From a candidate division WOR-3 bacterium (GTDB lineage Bacteria; Hydrothermota; UBA3072), in contig JBDRZZ010000003.1 in assembly GCA_039804165.1 (NCBI GenBank), forward strand, positions 1-64,000: 64,000 nucleotides of DNA. The letters are read 5' to 3'. The notes below the pieces were generated by a model. That model did not search any database and had not been told where the DNA came from. It worked only from the letters and a program-made list of their open reading frames with translations. Shown here piece after piece: positions 16,076 through 24,255 of the stretch. The position numbers were made by a program, and so were the translations under genes. Numbering within the stretch: position 1 is the stretch's first letter; the number at the start of each line of letters is the position of its first letter.

Positions 16076-16672
16076 TTAATTTTTTTCTTCTTTTTCTACC
16101 TCCTCTTTTTCCTTCATATAAACCTTTCGCATTATCACATCCTCAATAGGGCGATCCCTTTTATCACACTTAACCTTAGCGATTTTTTCTACAACATCCA
16201 TTCCTTTTATAACTTGACCAATAATTGTATATTTCCCGTCTAGATATTTTAGGGTGTCTAAACATATGTAAAATTGGGAACCATTCTGGTCATCTCTGGC
16301 TTTTGCAAGAGCTACGGTTCCGGGTAAGTGTTTTAGGTTTTTGGATATTTCATCTTTAACATAATATCCAGGGCCTCCATATCCATCGTTAGAAGGGTCT
16401 TTATCTTTTGTATTGGGATCACCTCCTTGAATTACAAACTTAGGAATTACTCTGTGGAAAGTCGTTCCATTATAAAAATTATTTTTTACCAGTTTGATTA
16501 TATTCTCTACATTTATAGGAGCTTCTTCTTTAAATAAACCGAATTGTATTTCTCCAAAGTCTGTCTGAATAACAACGATAAATTCAGATTTCTTTGCTTT
16601 TTCTGCCTGGTTTATGCCGTAAAGTGAGGAGCTAAATAAAAGCAAAGTTCCAATTAGAGGAAAATTTTTCAT
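16076..16672 (-). CDS. secreted cyclophilin-type peptidyl-prolyl isomerase
   Basis: A 198-residue protein with an N-terminal signal peptide (KNFPLIGTLLLFSSSLYG) and a cyclophilin domain at about 28-185. Catalytic Arg in TFHRVIPKFVIQGGDP, then GSQFYICL and LDGKYTIIGQV are canonical. It should fold proteins in the periplasm. The start is ATG at 16670-16672, set by AGGAGG 5 bases upstream; a longer reading begins in the spacer. The C terminus is strongly acidic and basic (KEKEEVEKEEKN). It is followed directly by pdp. Confidence 0.93.
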   Translation of the reverse strand: MKNFPLIGTLLLFSSSLYGINQAEKAKKSEFIVVIQTDFGEIQFGLFKEEAPINVENIIKLVKNNFYNGTTFHRVIPKFVIQGGDPNTKDKDPSNDGYGGPGYYVKDEISKNLKHLPGTVALAKARDDQNGSQFYICLDTLKYLDGKYTIIGQVIKGMDVVEKIAKVKCDKRDRPIEDVIMRKVYMKEKEEVEKEEKN

Positions 16673-16697
16673 CAAGACCTCCTTTCTTTTCTTTTTA

Positions 16698-16726
16698 ATG
16701 AGTAAATAACTTATAATCTTTGTCAA
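16698..16726 (-). promoter_or_regulatory. possible promoter of cyclophilin-pdp
   Basis: Minus strand: a perfect TTGACA at 16721-16726, but no good -10 at 16 to 18 bases (ACTCAT/TACTCA near 16698-16704). It lies between the LPP20 stop and the cyclophilin Shine-Dalgarno. Confidence 0.35.
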
Positions 16727-16729
16727 GTT

Positions 16730-17740
16730 CTATTCAGAAGTATTTATTAAGAAACCAGTAAAAGTTTTGTAAAAATTGGTATTAAGTTCCTCTTTTACCC
16801 TATTTAGTGCTCTTCTTATTGCTCCCTCTCTTATAATATGCCCTTCTCTCCCACTAACTATGAAGGTGTTCATTATATTACCCGTTGAAGAGTCTCTCAC
16901 ATCTATTGTTAATTCCCATAAAATAAATTCTCCTTCTCTTGGGAAATCAAGATCTTTTATTTCAAGTTTTCCTTTAATTATTATATCAGGATTTACTTCT
17001 CCAACACTAAAACCTGTTTGATTCAAAATTTCTTTTAAAAAAGAATAAAGCTCCTCTTTTTTGCCCCCAGATGTTTCTATTTTTGCCACTAAAGCATTTT
17101 TTAAAATTTCTAGTTCTATCTGAAGCTCTTCTTTTGAAATCGGTAAAATAGGGGTATTTTCAAGGGAAAGAACTCTATGTATGGAACGAAGAGCTTCCCC
17201 AATTTTTATTAATTCTACACATCTTTTAAAATAGATAAGTTTCGTAATTTTATTTTTGGTGTTTTTTGCTTCTCTATAAACTCTTATTATAGCCTCATCA
17301 TTTTTTTCTATTTCTTTACGGTAAAGAACCTCGGTTTCAGCTTTATCTATTATAGAAAGAACGTAAAAAGTTGTTGTTTCTTCATCAAAATAAGTCTTGG
17401 GTGTTCTTACATTTATTAACTTGTTTTCACTTTTAAGAACACTCCTATTTACTAGATTAACTGAATGTTCCCAATCTATTTCTTTTTCCTTCTTTTTCTC
17501 GGTATATATCTCAAGAATCTTTCTATTTAGGTTTACCTCTACAGAGAAAATACTTGAGAGGGAAGTTATTGCTCTTTCTTTTGCTTCTTCTAAAGAACTC
17601 CCACTTCCCACAGCAGCAAGATAAAAACTTTCTGGATATAAAATGTGAGGATTTTCAATCCATTCTGGAAGTTCTTTTATTTTTGGCTTAGAGACGCATC
17701 CTAAGAAGAACAAAAAAAATATAAAATAAAAATTTTTCAT
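16730..17740 (-). CDS. LPP20-family lipoprotein
   Basis: A 336-residue predicted lipoprotein: signal peptide KNFYFIFFLFFLG followed by lipobox Cys15. The LPP20-like domain covers about 22-130 (PEWIENPHIL..., AVGSGSSLEEAKERAITSL, then sheet-forming segments); an alpha-helical middle and a second mixed domain follow. It overlaps the COG3014 gene by 4 bases. Together with COG3014 and LpoB-like genes it forms a three-lipoprotein operon known from many diderms, thought to act on penicillin-binding proteins in the outer membrane; the activity of this member is inferred only. Confidence 0.8.
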   Translation of the reverse strand: MKNFYFIFFLFFLGCVSKPKIKELPEWIENPHILYPESFYLAAVGSGSSLEEAKERAITSLSSIFSVEVNLNRKILEIYTEKKKEKEIDWEHSVNLVNRSVLKSENKLINVRTPKTYFDEETTTFYVLSIIDKAETEVLYRKEIEKNDEAIIRVYREAKNTKNKITKLIYFKRCVELIKIGEALRSIHRVLSLENTPILPISKEELQIELEILKNALVAKIETSGGKKEELYSFLKEILNQTGFSVGEVNPDIIIKGKLEIKDLDFPREGEFILWELTIDVRDSSTGNIMNTFIVSGREGHIIREGAIRRALNRVKEELNTNFYKTFTGFLINTSE

Positions 17741-19113
17741 CTATAACACACCCCTTCAATCAAATTTAACTCATTTTTATTTATAAAAACAGTATATTTT
17801 TCTGAATCCACAATTCTATTATGTGCATCTATATATTCAAAGATTACCTCATGTTTTCCTGGGGTAAGTTCTATTTTCCATGCATAAGCAGCTCCCGGCA
17901 TTGTTCTCCAACATCTTAAGTCGGCGGTTTCTGAGATGTCTATTGTCGTATCCACAATCAATTTCAAAAATCCTGAGAGAACTTTTCTATCTTCTTTCTC
18001 TTCCGAGATTTCTTTTTTAGCTTTAGCATCTATTAAAGCCTTTAAGAGCGATCTTATTGCAGATCTAAGATAAATGATAGGCTTTTTTATCTCGAAGATT
18101 TTTTCCGCAATATCAAGAAAATCTTCGATTAATTCCATTTCTCCTTGAGATTCACCATCTATAAAAATTCTTACAGCTTTAATTCTTGTCTCTCTCCTCT
18201 TTATTTTTGGAACGGCAAATTTTATATGGATTTCGCTTTCTCCCTCATAAGGGAAAGAAGTAATTTCTGAATTTCTTTTCCCGGGAAGAACAATTTTACC
18301 AAGGTGAAGATAAGGATTGAGATCAAGCAAAAGGGTTTCTTGTTCTTTAATAGGGCCTTTCCCTACAAAACAAAGGAAATAAACAGGGATTTTCTCTTCT
18401 TCATTTTTAGTGACCTTTTCTAAAAATGGGATTAATCTTCCTTTAGAAGCTTCAATAATTTTTCTTTTGTCAATTTCAACATCGTCCCACTTACCCATCC
18501 AAAGATATCCAAGCATAGACAGATAACTTCCAATAATAGAATGTCTAAGATCTACTTCTCCTTTATAGAATCTTATTTTTATCTTGCCTTCCTCAAATTC
18601 CTCATTCTCTCCTAATTTTTCTCCCAATTCTCTATACTTATCTTCTATTTTATTTAATTTTAGATTTACCCTTCTTATCTCTACTAATGCCTCATCTAAC
18701 TTTTTTAGGTGAAGATAATTTAGACACTTCATCACATTCACAAAAATGTCTTCATAATCTTCCCCAGGATAATCAAGAATATTATCATTAAGTAAAAACG
18801 AAAGCGCCATTTTTGATATAGATTTTGTAAAATTCTCCTCTATTGCAACTTCTGCTTTATCTAAATATTTGTTGCTTTCCCAATATCTCTTTGCAAAATG
18901 GAGAGCTGTGCCAATATCAAGATAGAATAAAACTTTGTCTTTTTCTTTATATTCTCCTTTTTCTTTAGCTTCTTCAATTTTTTTTACCGCTTCATTATAA
19001 AAACGGGTGGTAAAGTCATCCTCAATCCCTTTGTAATGCTTAAGTTGGGTTTTAAGAGTAGCGCAGGAAGAAAAGAATAAAATAAGAATACTAAACCAAA
19101 TGGTAAAAACCAT
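17737..19113 (-). CDS. COG3014-family lipoprotein
   Basis: A 458-residue lipoprotein with a signal peptide (VFTIWFSILILFFSS) and lipobox Cys17. Residues about 25-230 look like tandem helical repeats (TPR-like: YLDIGTALHFAKRYWESNKYLDKAE). The C-terminal part has beta-rich segments, including a PEGA-like strand near residues 410-450. This order is typical of COG3014 proteins. It sits between the LpoB-like and LPP20 genes and likely works in a complex with them. No enzymatic motif is seen. Confidence 0.78.
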   Translation of the reverse strand: MVFTIWFSILILFFSSCATLKTQLKHYKGIEDDFTTRFYNEAVKKIEEAKEKGEYKEKDKVLFYLDIGTALHFAKRYWESNKYLDKAEVAIEENFTKSISKMALSFLLNDNILDYPGEDYEDIFVNVMKCLNYLHLKKLDEALVEIRRVNLKLNKIEDKYRELGEKLGENEEFEEGKIKIRFYKGEVDLRHSIIGSYLSMLGYLWMGKWDDVEIDKRKIIEASKGRLIPFLEKVTKNEEEKIPVYFLCFVGKGPIKEQETLLLDLNPYLHLGKIVLPGKRNSEITSFPYEGESEIHIKFAVPKIKRRETRIKAVRIFIDGESQGEMELIEDFLDIAEKIFEIKKPIIYLRSAIRSLLKALIDAKAKKEISEEKEDRKVLSGFLKLIVDTTIDISETADLRCWRTMPGAAYAWKIELTPGKHEVIFEYIDAHNRIVDSEKYTVFINKNELNLIEGVCYR

Positions 19114-19127
19114 TTAAAAAATATCAA

Positions 19128-19718
19128 TCACCACTTGTAACCACGCTGTTCGATGAACTTCTTTATTTTTTTATTCCCAATCCATACCTTGATGTTCTTC
19201 TCTACATCAATTAACTCAAGATCCACAGAATACAAAATAGCTTTTTTCCCTTCAAGTAAATCTTCTACACTTTTTACTGAGCCAATGAGAAAGAAGTCTG
19301 CTCCAACTTCTTCAGCAAGTCTTTTTGCGGTTTCCATTGAAGCATACATCTGTTGGTCCATCCTTTCTTCTCTTATTTCCTCTCTTTCTCTTTTAGAGGC
19401 TACAAATTTCACTCTCCCGGAATTAATTAGCTCTCTTTCTATGTCTTTTATAAATAGATCCACGTCTATATGCTCTGTACTCATATTTCTAATTGTCCCT
19501 ACAATAACAACTGGTTCTCTTTCTTTTTCTTGCTCAAAATCAATAAGCCAAGGTCTAGATAACATATCGGATATCATTTCTTCTGCCACCAATCTTGAAT
19601 CCGTGTCATTCCATCTTCCCGAAAGATCCGTAACTTCTTCTGGGGAAATTCTTTTTACTGTTCTTGTTGGGCTACAAAAAATTATTAAAAACAAGAAAAA
19701 TAAAGAAATTTTTCTCAT
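19128..19718 (-). CDS. LpoB-like penicillin-binding protein activator lipoprotein
   Basis: A 196-residue lipoprotein (signal MRKISLFFLFLIIF, lipobox Cys17) with the LpoB/CsgG-type domain: PEEVTDLSGRWNDTDSRLVAEEM, then IVGTIRNMSTEHID, the helix FIKDIERELINSGRV and LAEEVGADFFLIGSV. LpoB stimulates the glycan polymerase activity of PBP1b in enterobacteria. The start at 19716-19718 is set by AAGGAGG 6 bases upstream; a longer reading lies inside the promoter. First gene of the trio, read from a near-perfect promoter. Confidence 0.85.
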   Translation of the reverse strand: MRKISLFFLFLIIFCSPTRTVKRISPEEVTDLSGRWNDTDSRLVAEEMISDMLSRPWLIDFEQEKEREPVVIVGTIRNMSTEHIDVDLFIKDIERELINSGRVKFVASKREREEIREERMDQQMYASMETAKRLAEEVGADFFLIGSVKSVEDLLEGKKAILYSVDLELIDVEKNIKVWIGNKKIKKFIEQRGYKW

Positions 19719-19737
19719 TTCTTCCTCCTTTTTGTTT

Positions 19738-19766
19738 ATTATAACAAAATATTTTTTGAAAGTCAA
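19738..19766 (-). promoter_or_regulatory. promoter of the lipoprotein trio
   Basis: Minus strand: TTGACT at 19761-19766, spacer 17, TATAAT at 19738-19743. Near-perfect consensus, with a short leader carrying AAGGAGG. Confidence 0.75.
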
Positions 19767-19776
19767 GTAATTCCTA

Positions 19777-19804
19777 TTGCTTTTGTCTTTTATATTCATA
19801 TAAT
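19777..19804 (+). promoter_or_regulatory. nth promoter, leaderless
   Basis: Weak -35 TTGCTT at 19777-19782, spacer 16, perfect TATAAT at 19799-19804; the ATG at 19811 follows after 6 bases with no Shine-Dalgarno. Confidence 0.5.
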
Positions 19805-19810
19805 CAACCT

Positions 19811-20455
19811 ATGGATACAAAAACTTTAGTAAAAATGCTAAGGATTCTAAAAAAAGAATATAAGAAATGGAATTCTCCTATTGTGACAGAAATAGCAGAG
19901 AAAAATAAAGATCCATTCAAGGTGCTCATTTCAACCTTCTTAAGCTCGAGAACTAAAGATTCTATTACAAGAGAGGCTTCAAGGAGATTGTTTGAAAGAG
20001 CTGGGACTCCTTATTCTATGAGTAAACTGAAAGTTTCAGAAATAGAAAAATTAATTTATCCTGTGGCTTTTTATCGCACGAAAGCCAAAAGGATTCCATA
20101 TATTGTTAAGATCCTCTTGGAGAAGTATAAAGGGAAAGTTCCAGATTCTATAGAAGAATTACTAAAACTTCCAGGGGTAGGAAGAAAAACAGCAAATCTT
20201 GTAATAACTCTTGGTTTTGGGAAACCAGGAATTTGCGTAGATACTCACGTTCATCGCATTTCAAATAGATTTGGATATATTAAGACTAAAACACCCAAGG
20301 AGACAGAATTCGCCTTGCGAGAGAAATTACCAAAGGAGTGGTGGATAATTTATAACGATCTCCTCGTAACTCTTGGCCAAAATATATGCTTCCCAAGAAA
20401 ACCCCTATGCAATAGCTGCTCCCTAAATAAACTATGTGAGAAGCAAACACTATAA
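19811..20455 (+). CDS. nth: endonuclease III
   Basis: A 214-residue base-excision repair glycosylase/AP lyase for oxidised pyrimidines. The helix-hairpin-helix [12 protein letters not shown] with the catalytic Lys, Asp in [12 protein letters not shown], and the four-Cys [4Fe-4S] motif C-x6-C-x2-C-x5-C at the C terminus are all present. Hand counts of bases in the coding strand at 19921-20100 give about equal G and C, unlike the strongly G-rich gene that follows the next gap. Confidence 0.95.
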   Translation: MDTKTLVKMLRILKKEYKKWNSPIVTEIAEKNKDPFKVLISTFLSSRTKDSITREASRRLFERAGTPYSMSKLKVSEIEKLIYPVAFYRTKAKRIPYIVKILLEKYKGKVPDSIEELLKLPGVGRKTANLVITLGFGKPGICVDTHVHRISNRFGYIKTKTPKETEFALREKLPKEWWIIYNDLLVTLGQNICFPRKPLCNSCSLNKLCEKQTL

Positions 20456-20685
20456 ACACCTTTTCCACAAAAATAAAGAACTTAAAAGAAGCTAACTATT
20501 TAAAAATAAAGATCTTAACCATAAATTATTGTGGATAAATGGGATAATTTAAGTCATTTGTAATCAATATCTTAATTTTGTTTTTATGAATTTTCTACAG
20601 GTTTTCCACATTTTCTTTTTGTTTTTTGTTTTGGGTGTGTTTTAGAGGTTGACAAATAGAGGTTTTCTTGTAATATATTAAAACT
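20456..20685. other. candidate replication origin (AT-rich gap with DnaA-box-like sequences)
   Basis: The gap holds TTTTCCACA (20461-20469), a perfect reverse DnaA box TGTGGATAA (20530-20538), and a tandem TTTTCTACA (20591-20599) plus TTTTCCACA (20602-20610), among AT-rich DNA suited to unwinding. Genes on the left (9-19.7 kb) are mostly minus and those on the right (20.7-37.8 kb) all plus, i.e. read away from it. By hand, coding-strand G:C is about 35:30 in nth (19921-20100) and about 32:11 in the next gene (20701-20820), fitting a skew shift here. dnaA-dnaN is 8 kb away. Confidence 0.5.
20649..20676 (+). promoter_or_regulatory. promoter of the DUF177-rpmF-fab operon, leaderless
   Basis: TTGACA at 20649-20654, spacer 16, TAATAT at 20671-20676. 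The ATG at 20686 is 9 bases beyond the -10 and has no ribosome site. Confidence 0.6.
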
Positions 20686-21177
20686 ATGGATATTCAAATA
20701 AACGTTGGTTCTCTCCCTAGGGGTGGGATCAAGTTAGGTATGAATATTGAAAAAGAAAGGTTTTTTATTGAGGAGCTTATTAGTAATGTGGGAATAAGCC
20801 TTGAAATAATGAAAATCGGAAATTCTTATGAGGTTAAAGGGCTTATGAAATATGGTCTTTCTCTTACGTGCTCAAGATGTTTGAGAGAGTTTTCTCGGTT
20901 TGAGGAGCAGAACTTTTTATTAGAATTTAAAGAAAAGACGGAAAGTATTTTAGAGCGAGAGTTAAGAAATGAGCTTGATGAAGTAGAGAGAGAACTTCTT
21001 GTAGTTAACAATTTCATAAACTTAGGGCCTTTTGTTCATGATGAGATTATCCTCTCAATTCCAATGAAACCGCTTTGTAAAGAGGATTGTTTAGGATTAT
21101 GTCCTATCTGTGGCGTAGATCTCAATTTTGAGAGATGTATTCATTATAAAGAAAAACATGACTATTTCTTGATTTAA
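20686..21177 (+). CDS. yceD: DUF177 (YceD) family protein
   Basis: A 163-residue protein of the YceD/DUF177 family, which almost always precedes rpmF. Family marks are the Cys pair in LTCSRCLREFSRFEEQNF and the C-terminal CKEDCLGLCPICGVDLN with four Cys (probable zinc site). In E. coli and plants the family is linked to 23S rRNA accumulation. It is the first gene of a long operon continuing through rpmF and the fatty-acid genes. It is probably leaderless. Confidence 0.9.
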   Translation: MDIQINVGSLPRGGIKLGMNIEKERFFIEELISNVGISLEIMKIGNSYEVKGLMKYGLSLTCSRCLREFSRFEEQNFLLEFKEKTESILERELRNELDEVERELLVVNNFINLGPFVHDEIILSIPMKPLCKEDCLGLCPICGVDLNFERCIHYKEKHDYFLI

Positions 21178-21194
21178 AAAACCTGGAGGTTATT

Positions 21195-21380
21195 ATGCCT
21201 GTTCCTAAGAAAAGATCTTCACGAACTCGGGGAAGAAAGAGGAGAACCCACTGGAAAGTAGAAGAATTGAATTTAGTGGAATGCTCTCACTGTCATTCTC
21301 TTACAAGACCCCACCGAGTTTGTCCTAATTGTGGATATTACAAAGGGCGTTTAGTCTTAAAGGGTGCTGAAGAAGCTTAA
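21195..21380 (+). CDS. rpmF: 50S ribosomal protein L32
   Basis: A 61-residue ribosomal protein: MPVPKKRSSRTRGRKRRTHW is the L32 signature, followed by a zinc ribbon (CSHC ... CPNC). Shine-Dalgarno TGGAGG lies before the ATG. The stop overlaps the ATG of plsX by one base (TAATG). Confidence 0.96.
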   Translation: MPVPKKRSSRTRGRKRRTHWKVEELNLVECSHCHSLTRPHRVCPNCGYYKGRLVLKGAEEA

Positions 21381-22357
21381 TGAGAATCGCAATTGATGCT
21401 ATGGGGGGGGATTATGCACCCCGTAAAATTATAGAAGGTGCGATTCTTGCTTATGAAGAGTTAGGGGATTTAATAGAAGTCCAGCTTGTGGGGAATAAAG
21501 AAATAATAAAAAAGTTTTCAATTCCTTCTTCTTTCTCAGTAATTCATACCTCTCAGGTTGTAGAGCCTGGGGAACTTCCAATGGAAGCATACAGAAAGAA
21601 GAAGGATTCTTCTTTGGCAAAAGCGGTAGAGCTTCAGAAGGAAGGCAAGGCTGATATCACTCTTTCTGCTGGTAATACAGGTGCAGGGGTTGCTTTTTCA
21701 ATTCTCTCTCTTGGGCGTCTTAAAGGTTTAGATAGGCCTGCCTTGGCTACTTTCTTCCCTACTAAAAAAGGGAAGGTTCTTGTTCTGGATGTTGGAGCAA
21801 ATTCTATGGTAGATCCAGAAAATCTTAGGGATTTTGGAATTATGGGTTCTATATATCTTGAGAAGGTCTATAATTTAAAGAGCCCTAAGATAGGACTTCT
21901 ATCAATGGGGAAAGAGGAAACAAAAGGAGGGAGGAGAATTCAGGAAGCAAATGAATTACTTTCCGAAGCTAATATAAATTTCATTGGTAATGTTGAAGGT
22001 TATGATATTTTAGAGGGGGAAATAGACGTTGTGGTTTGCGATGGTTTTACTGGAAATGCAATATTAAAATTTGGAGAATCCCTTGTTGATTTTATTGTTT
22101 CTGAGATAAAAAAAGCCTCTGCCAAGAATTTGATTGCCTGTTTAGGTGGAATTATGCTTCGCCCTACATTCAAGAAGTTAATGAAAAAGGTAAATTACGA
22201 GGAATATGGAGGGGCAATTTTATTGGGAATTAATGGAATAACCATCATATGTCATGGAAGATCTAACGAAAAAGCGATTAAAAATGCAATAATTAAGGGA
22301 TACAAGTTTTACGACTTAAAGATCAATTCTTTAATTCAAGAAAGCTTAGGGCGATGA
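21380..22357 (+). CDS. plsX: phosphate acyltransferase PlsX
   Basis: Makes acyl-phosphate from acyl-ACP for membrane phospholipid synthesis. At 325 residues it has the standard length. N-terminal IAIDAMGGDYAP, STGNTGA-like LSAGNTGAG, VLDVGANSMVDPENL and DGFTGNAILKFGE are the family signatures. Overlaps rpmF by one base and fabD by four (ATGA). The usual fabH between plsX and fabD is missing here. Confidence 0.96.
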   Translation: MRIAIDAMGGDYAPRKIIEGAILAYEELGDLIEVQLVGNKEIIKKFSIPSSFSVIHTSQVVEPGELPMEAYRKKKDSSLAKAVELQKEGKADITLSAGNTGAGVAFSILSLGRLKGLDRPALATFFPTKKGKVLVLDVGANSMVDPENLRDFGIMGSIYLEKVYNLKSPKIGLLSMGKEETKGGRRIQEANELLSEANINFIGNVEGYDILEGEIDVVVCDGFTGNAILKFGESLVDFIVSEIKKASAKNLIACLGGIMLRPTFKKLMKKVNYEEYGGAILLGINGITIICHGRSNEKAIKNAIIKGYKFYDLKINSLIQESLGR

Positions 22358-23256
22358 AAACAGCTTTGGTTTTTCCTGGCCAGGGAATCCAGAGAGTTGG
22401 AATGGGATCAGATTTATATATAGAGTTTCCTTATGCAAGAGAACTTTATGACGAAGCTGATAAGTTATTGGGTTTCTCTTTAAAAAAAATCTCTTTTGAA
22501 GGTCCTAAAGAAGAGTTAGATGATACAAAAAATGCTCAGGTTGCAATTCTTTTGAATTCTTATGTTATCTTTTGCCTTATAAAAGACAAGCTTGAATATT
22601 CCTGCACCGCAGGACATAGTCTTGGTGAGTATACAGCTCATCTTGTTGCAGGGACTTTTGATTTTCCTACAGCCCTCCATCTTGTTCGCTTTAGAGGAGA
22701 ATTAATGAGATCCGCAAAGACTGGGACAATGAGTGCAGTGATTGGATTGGAAGCTAGGGAAATAGAGAATGTTATTAAAGAAGTCCCAGGGATCGTAAGA
22801 ACAGCAAATTTTAACACCCCTTTTCAAACAGTTATTACAGGAGAGATTGAAGCTGTTAGAGAAGCCGAGAAAAGGTTAAAAGAGAAAGGAGCAAAAGTTA
22901 TTCCTCTTAATGTAAGAGGAGCTTTTCATTCACCTTTAATGAAAGAAATTTCTCTCCCTTTTAAGAAAGTCCTTTCTCGAACAGAAATAAGAAGACCCTC
23001 TGTTCCAGTTTATTCTAACGTAACAGCTAATAAGGTCACAGAACCAGAGGAAATATTAGAGACTCTTGGAGACCAAATAGAGAAACCTGTTCTCTGGGTT
23101 AACACTCTTCTTAATATGCAAAAAGATGGGGTTGAGCGATTTATAGAGATTGGATGTAAGAGTGTCCTAGCTAAAATGATAAGAGAAACTCTTGACAAAG
23201 TTGAAATAATGAGTATTTCTTCTCCAGAAGAAATAAGGAGGTTTATTGAACAATAA
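22354..23256 (+). CDS. fabD: malonyl-CoA:ACP transacylase
   Basis: A 300-residue enzyme that loads malonyl groups onto ACP. PGQGIQRVGMG at the N terminus, nucleophile Ser in AGHSLGEYTA, and His in the RGAFHSPLM motif are all visible. Translationally coupled to plsX upstream and overlapping fabG by 11 bases. Confidence 0.96.
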   Translation: MKTALVFPGQGIQRVGMGSDLYIEFPYARELYDEADKLLGFSLKKISFEGPKEELDDTKNAQVAILLNSYVIFCLIKDKLEYSCTAGHSLGEYTAHLVAGTFDFPTALHLVRFRGELMRSAKTGTMSAVIGLEAREIENVIKEVPGIVRTANFNTPFQTVITGEIEAVREAEKRLKEKGAKVIPLNVRGAFHSPLMKEISLPFKKVLSRTEIRRPSVPVYSNVTANKVTEPEEILETLGDQIEKPVLWVNTLLNMQKDGVERFIEIGCKSVLAKMIRETLDKVEIMSISSPEEIRRFIEQ

Positions 23257-23980
23257 AGAGAAAATAGCATTGATTACAGGAGGAAGTTTCGGAATTGGGC
23301 AAGCGATAGCTTTGAAGCTTGCTTCTTTAGGGATAAGTTGCGTGATATTTGATATTCAAGAAAATCCCTCCACTATAGAAGAAATAGAAAAGTATAAGTG
23401 TAAAGCAATTTTTAAGAAAATAGATATCTCTGATTTTGAAGCTGTAAATTCTGCAGTTTCTGAAATAAATACTTCCTTTGGAGTGATTAATATTCTTATT
23501 AATAATGCAGGCATAACTCGTGATAACTTACTTATTAGAATGAAAGAAAGTGATTGGGATGATGTTTTGAGGGTTAATTTAAAGGGTGTTTTCAACTGTA
23601 CAAAAGCAGTCCTAAGAGGAATGATGAATTTAAGATGGGGTAGGATTATTTCAATTTCTTCGGTTATAGGTATTATGGGTAATGCTGGTCAGGCTAATTA
23701 TGCTGCTTCGAAAGCTGGGATAATTGGTTTTACAAAATCAATTGCTCGAGAGGTTGGCTCAAGAAATATAACTGTGAATGCAATAGCACCAGGATTCATA
23801 AAAACGGAAATGACAAATAGACTCCCCGAAGAGATAAAAAAAGATTATCTTTCCCGAATACCTCTTGGGAGATTTGGTGAGGTTTGGGATGTAAGTAATT
23901 TGGTTTCTTTCCTTGTAAGCGAGGAAGCTTCTTACATTACAGGGCAAGTAATTCAGGTCGATGGAGGACTTCTAACTTAA
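23246..23980 (+). CDS. fabG: 3-oxoacyl-ACP reductase (TTG start)
   Basis: A 244-residue short-chain dehydrogenase that reduces beta-ketoacyl-ACP with NADPH. TGGSFGIG cofactor loop, NNAG, and the catalytic Ser-Tyr-Lys (SSVIG and YAASK) are present, with the family ending GQVIQVDGGLLT. No ATG is available before the cofactor loop; the start is TTG at 23246-23248, 4 bases after GGAGG (23237-23241), within the end of fabD. Confidence 0.93.
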   Translation: MNNKEKIALITGGSFGIGQAIALKLASLGISCVIFDIQENPSTIEEIEKYKCKAIFKKIDISDFEAVNSAVSEINTSFGVINILINNAGITRDNLLIRMKESDWDDVLRVNLKGVFNCTKAVLRGMMNLRWGRIISISSVIGIMGNAGQANYAASKAGIIGFTKSIAREVGSRNITVNAIAPGFIKTEMTNRLPEEIKKDYLSRIPLGRFGEVWDVSNLVSFLVSEEASYITGQVIQVDGGLLT

Positions 23981-24002
23981 ATTTTAAAGAAAGGAGGATT
24001 TT

Positions 24003-24248
24003 ATGAATTTAGAAGAAAAAGTAAAAAAGATAATAGTAGAACAGTTAGGAGTTGATGAATCTGAAGTAACGCCTGATGCACGTTTTATAGATGACTTAGG
24101 TGCAGATTCCCTTGATACTGTAGAATTGGTTCTTTCTTTTGAGGAAGCTTTTAATATAAGTATTCCTGATGAAGATGCTGAAAAATTGGAGACGGTAGGG
24201 AAAGCAATTGAGTATTTGAAAGCTCATATTGGCGAAGGAAAAGAGTAA
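24003..24248 (+). CDS. acpP: acyl carrier protein
   Basis: An acidic 81-residue carrier. The phosphopantetheine attachment Ser36 is in [10 protein letters not shown]. Shine-Dalgarno AAAGGAGG precedes the ATG. Placed between fabG and fabF as usual. Confidence 0.97.
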   Translation: MNLEEKVKKIIVEQLGVDESEVTPDARFIDDLGADSLDTVELVLSFEEAFNISIPDEDAEKLETVGKAIEYLKAHIGEGKE

Positions 24249-24255
24249 AGAATAA

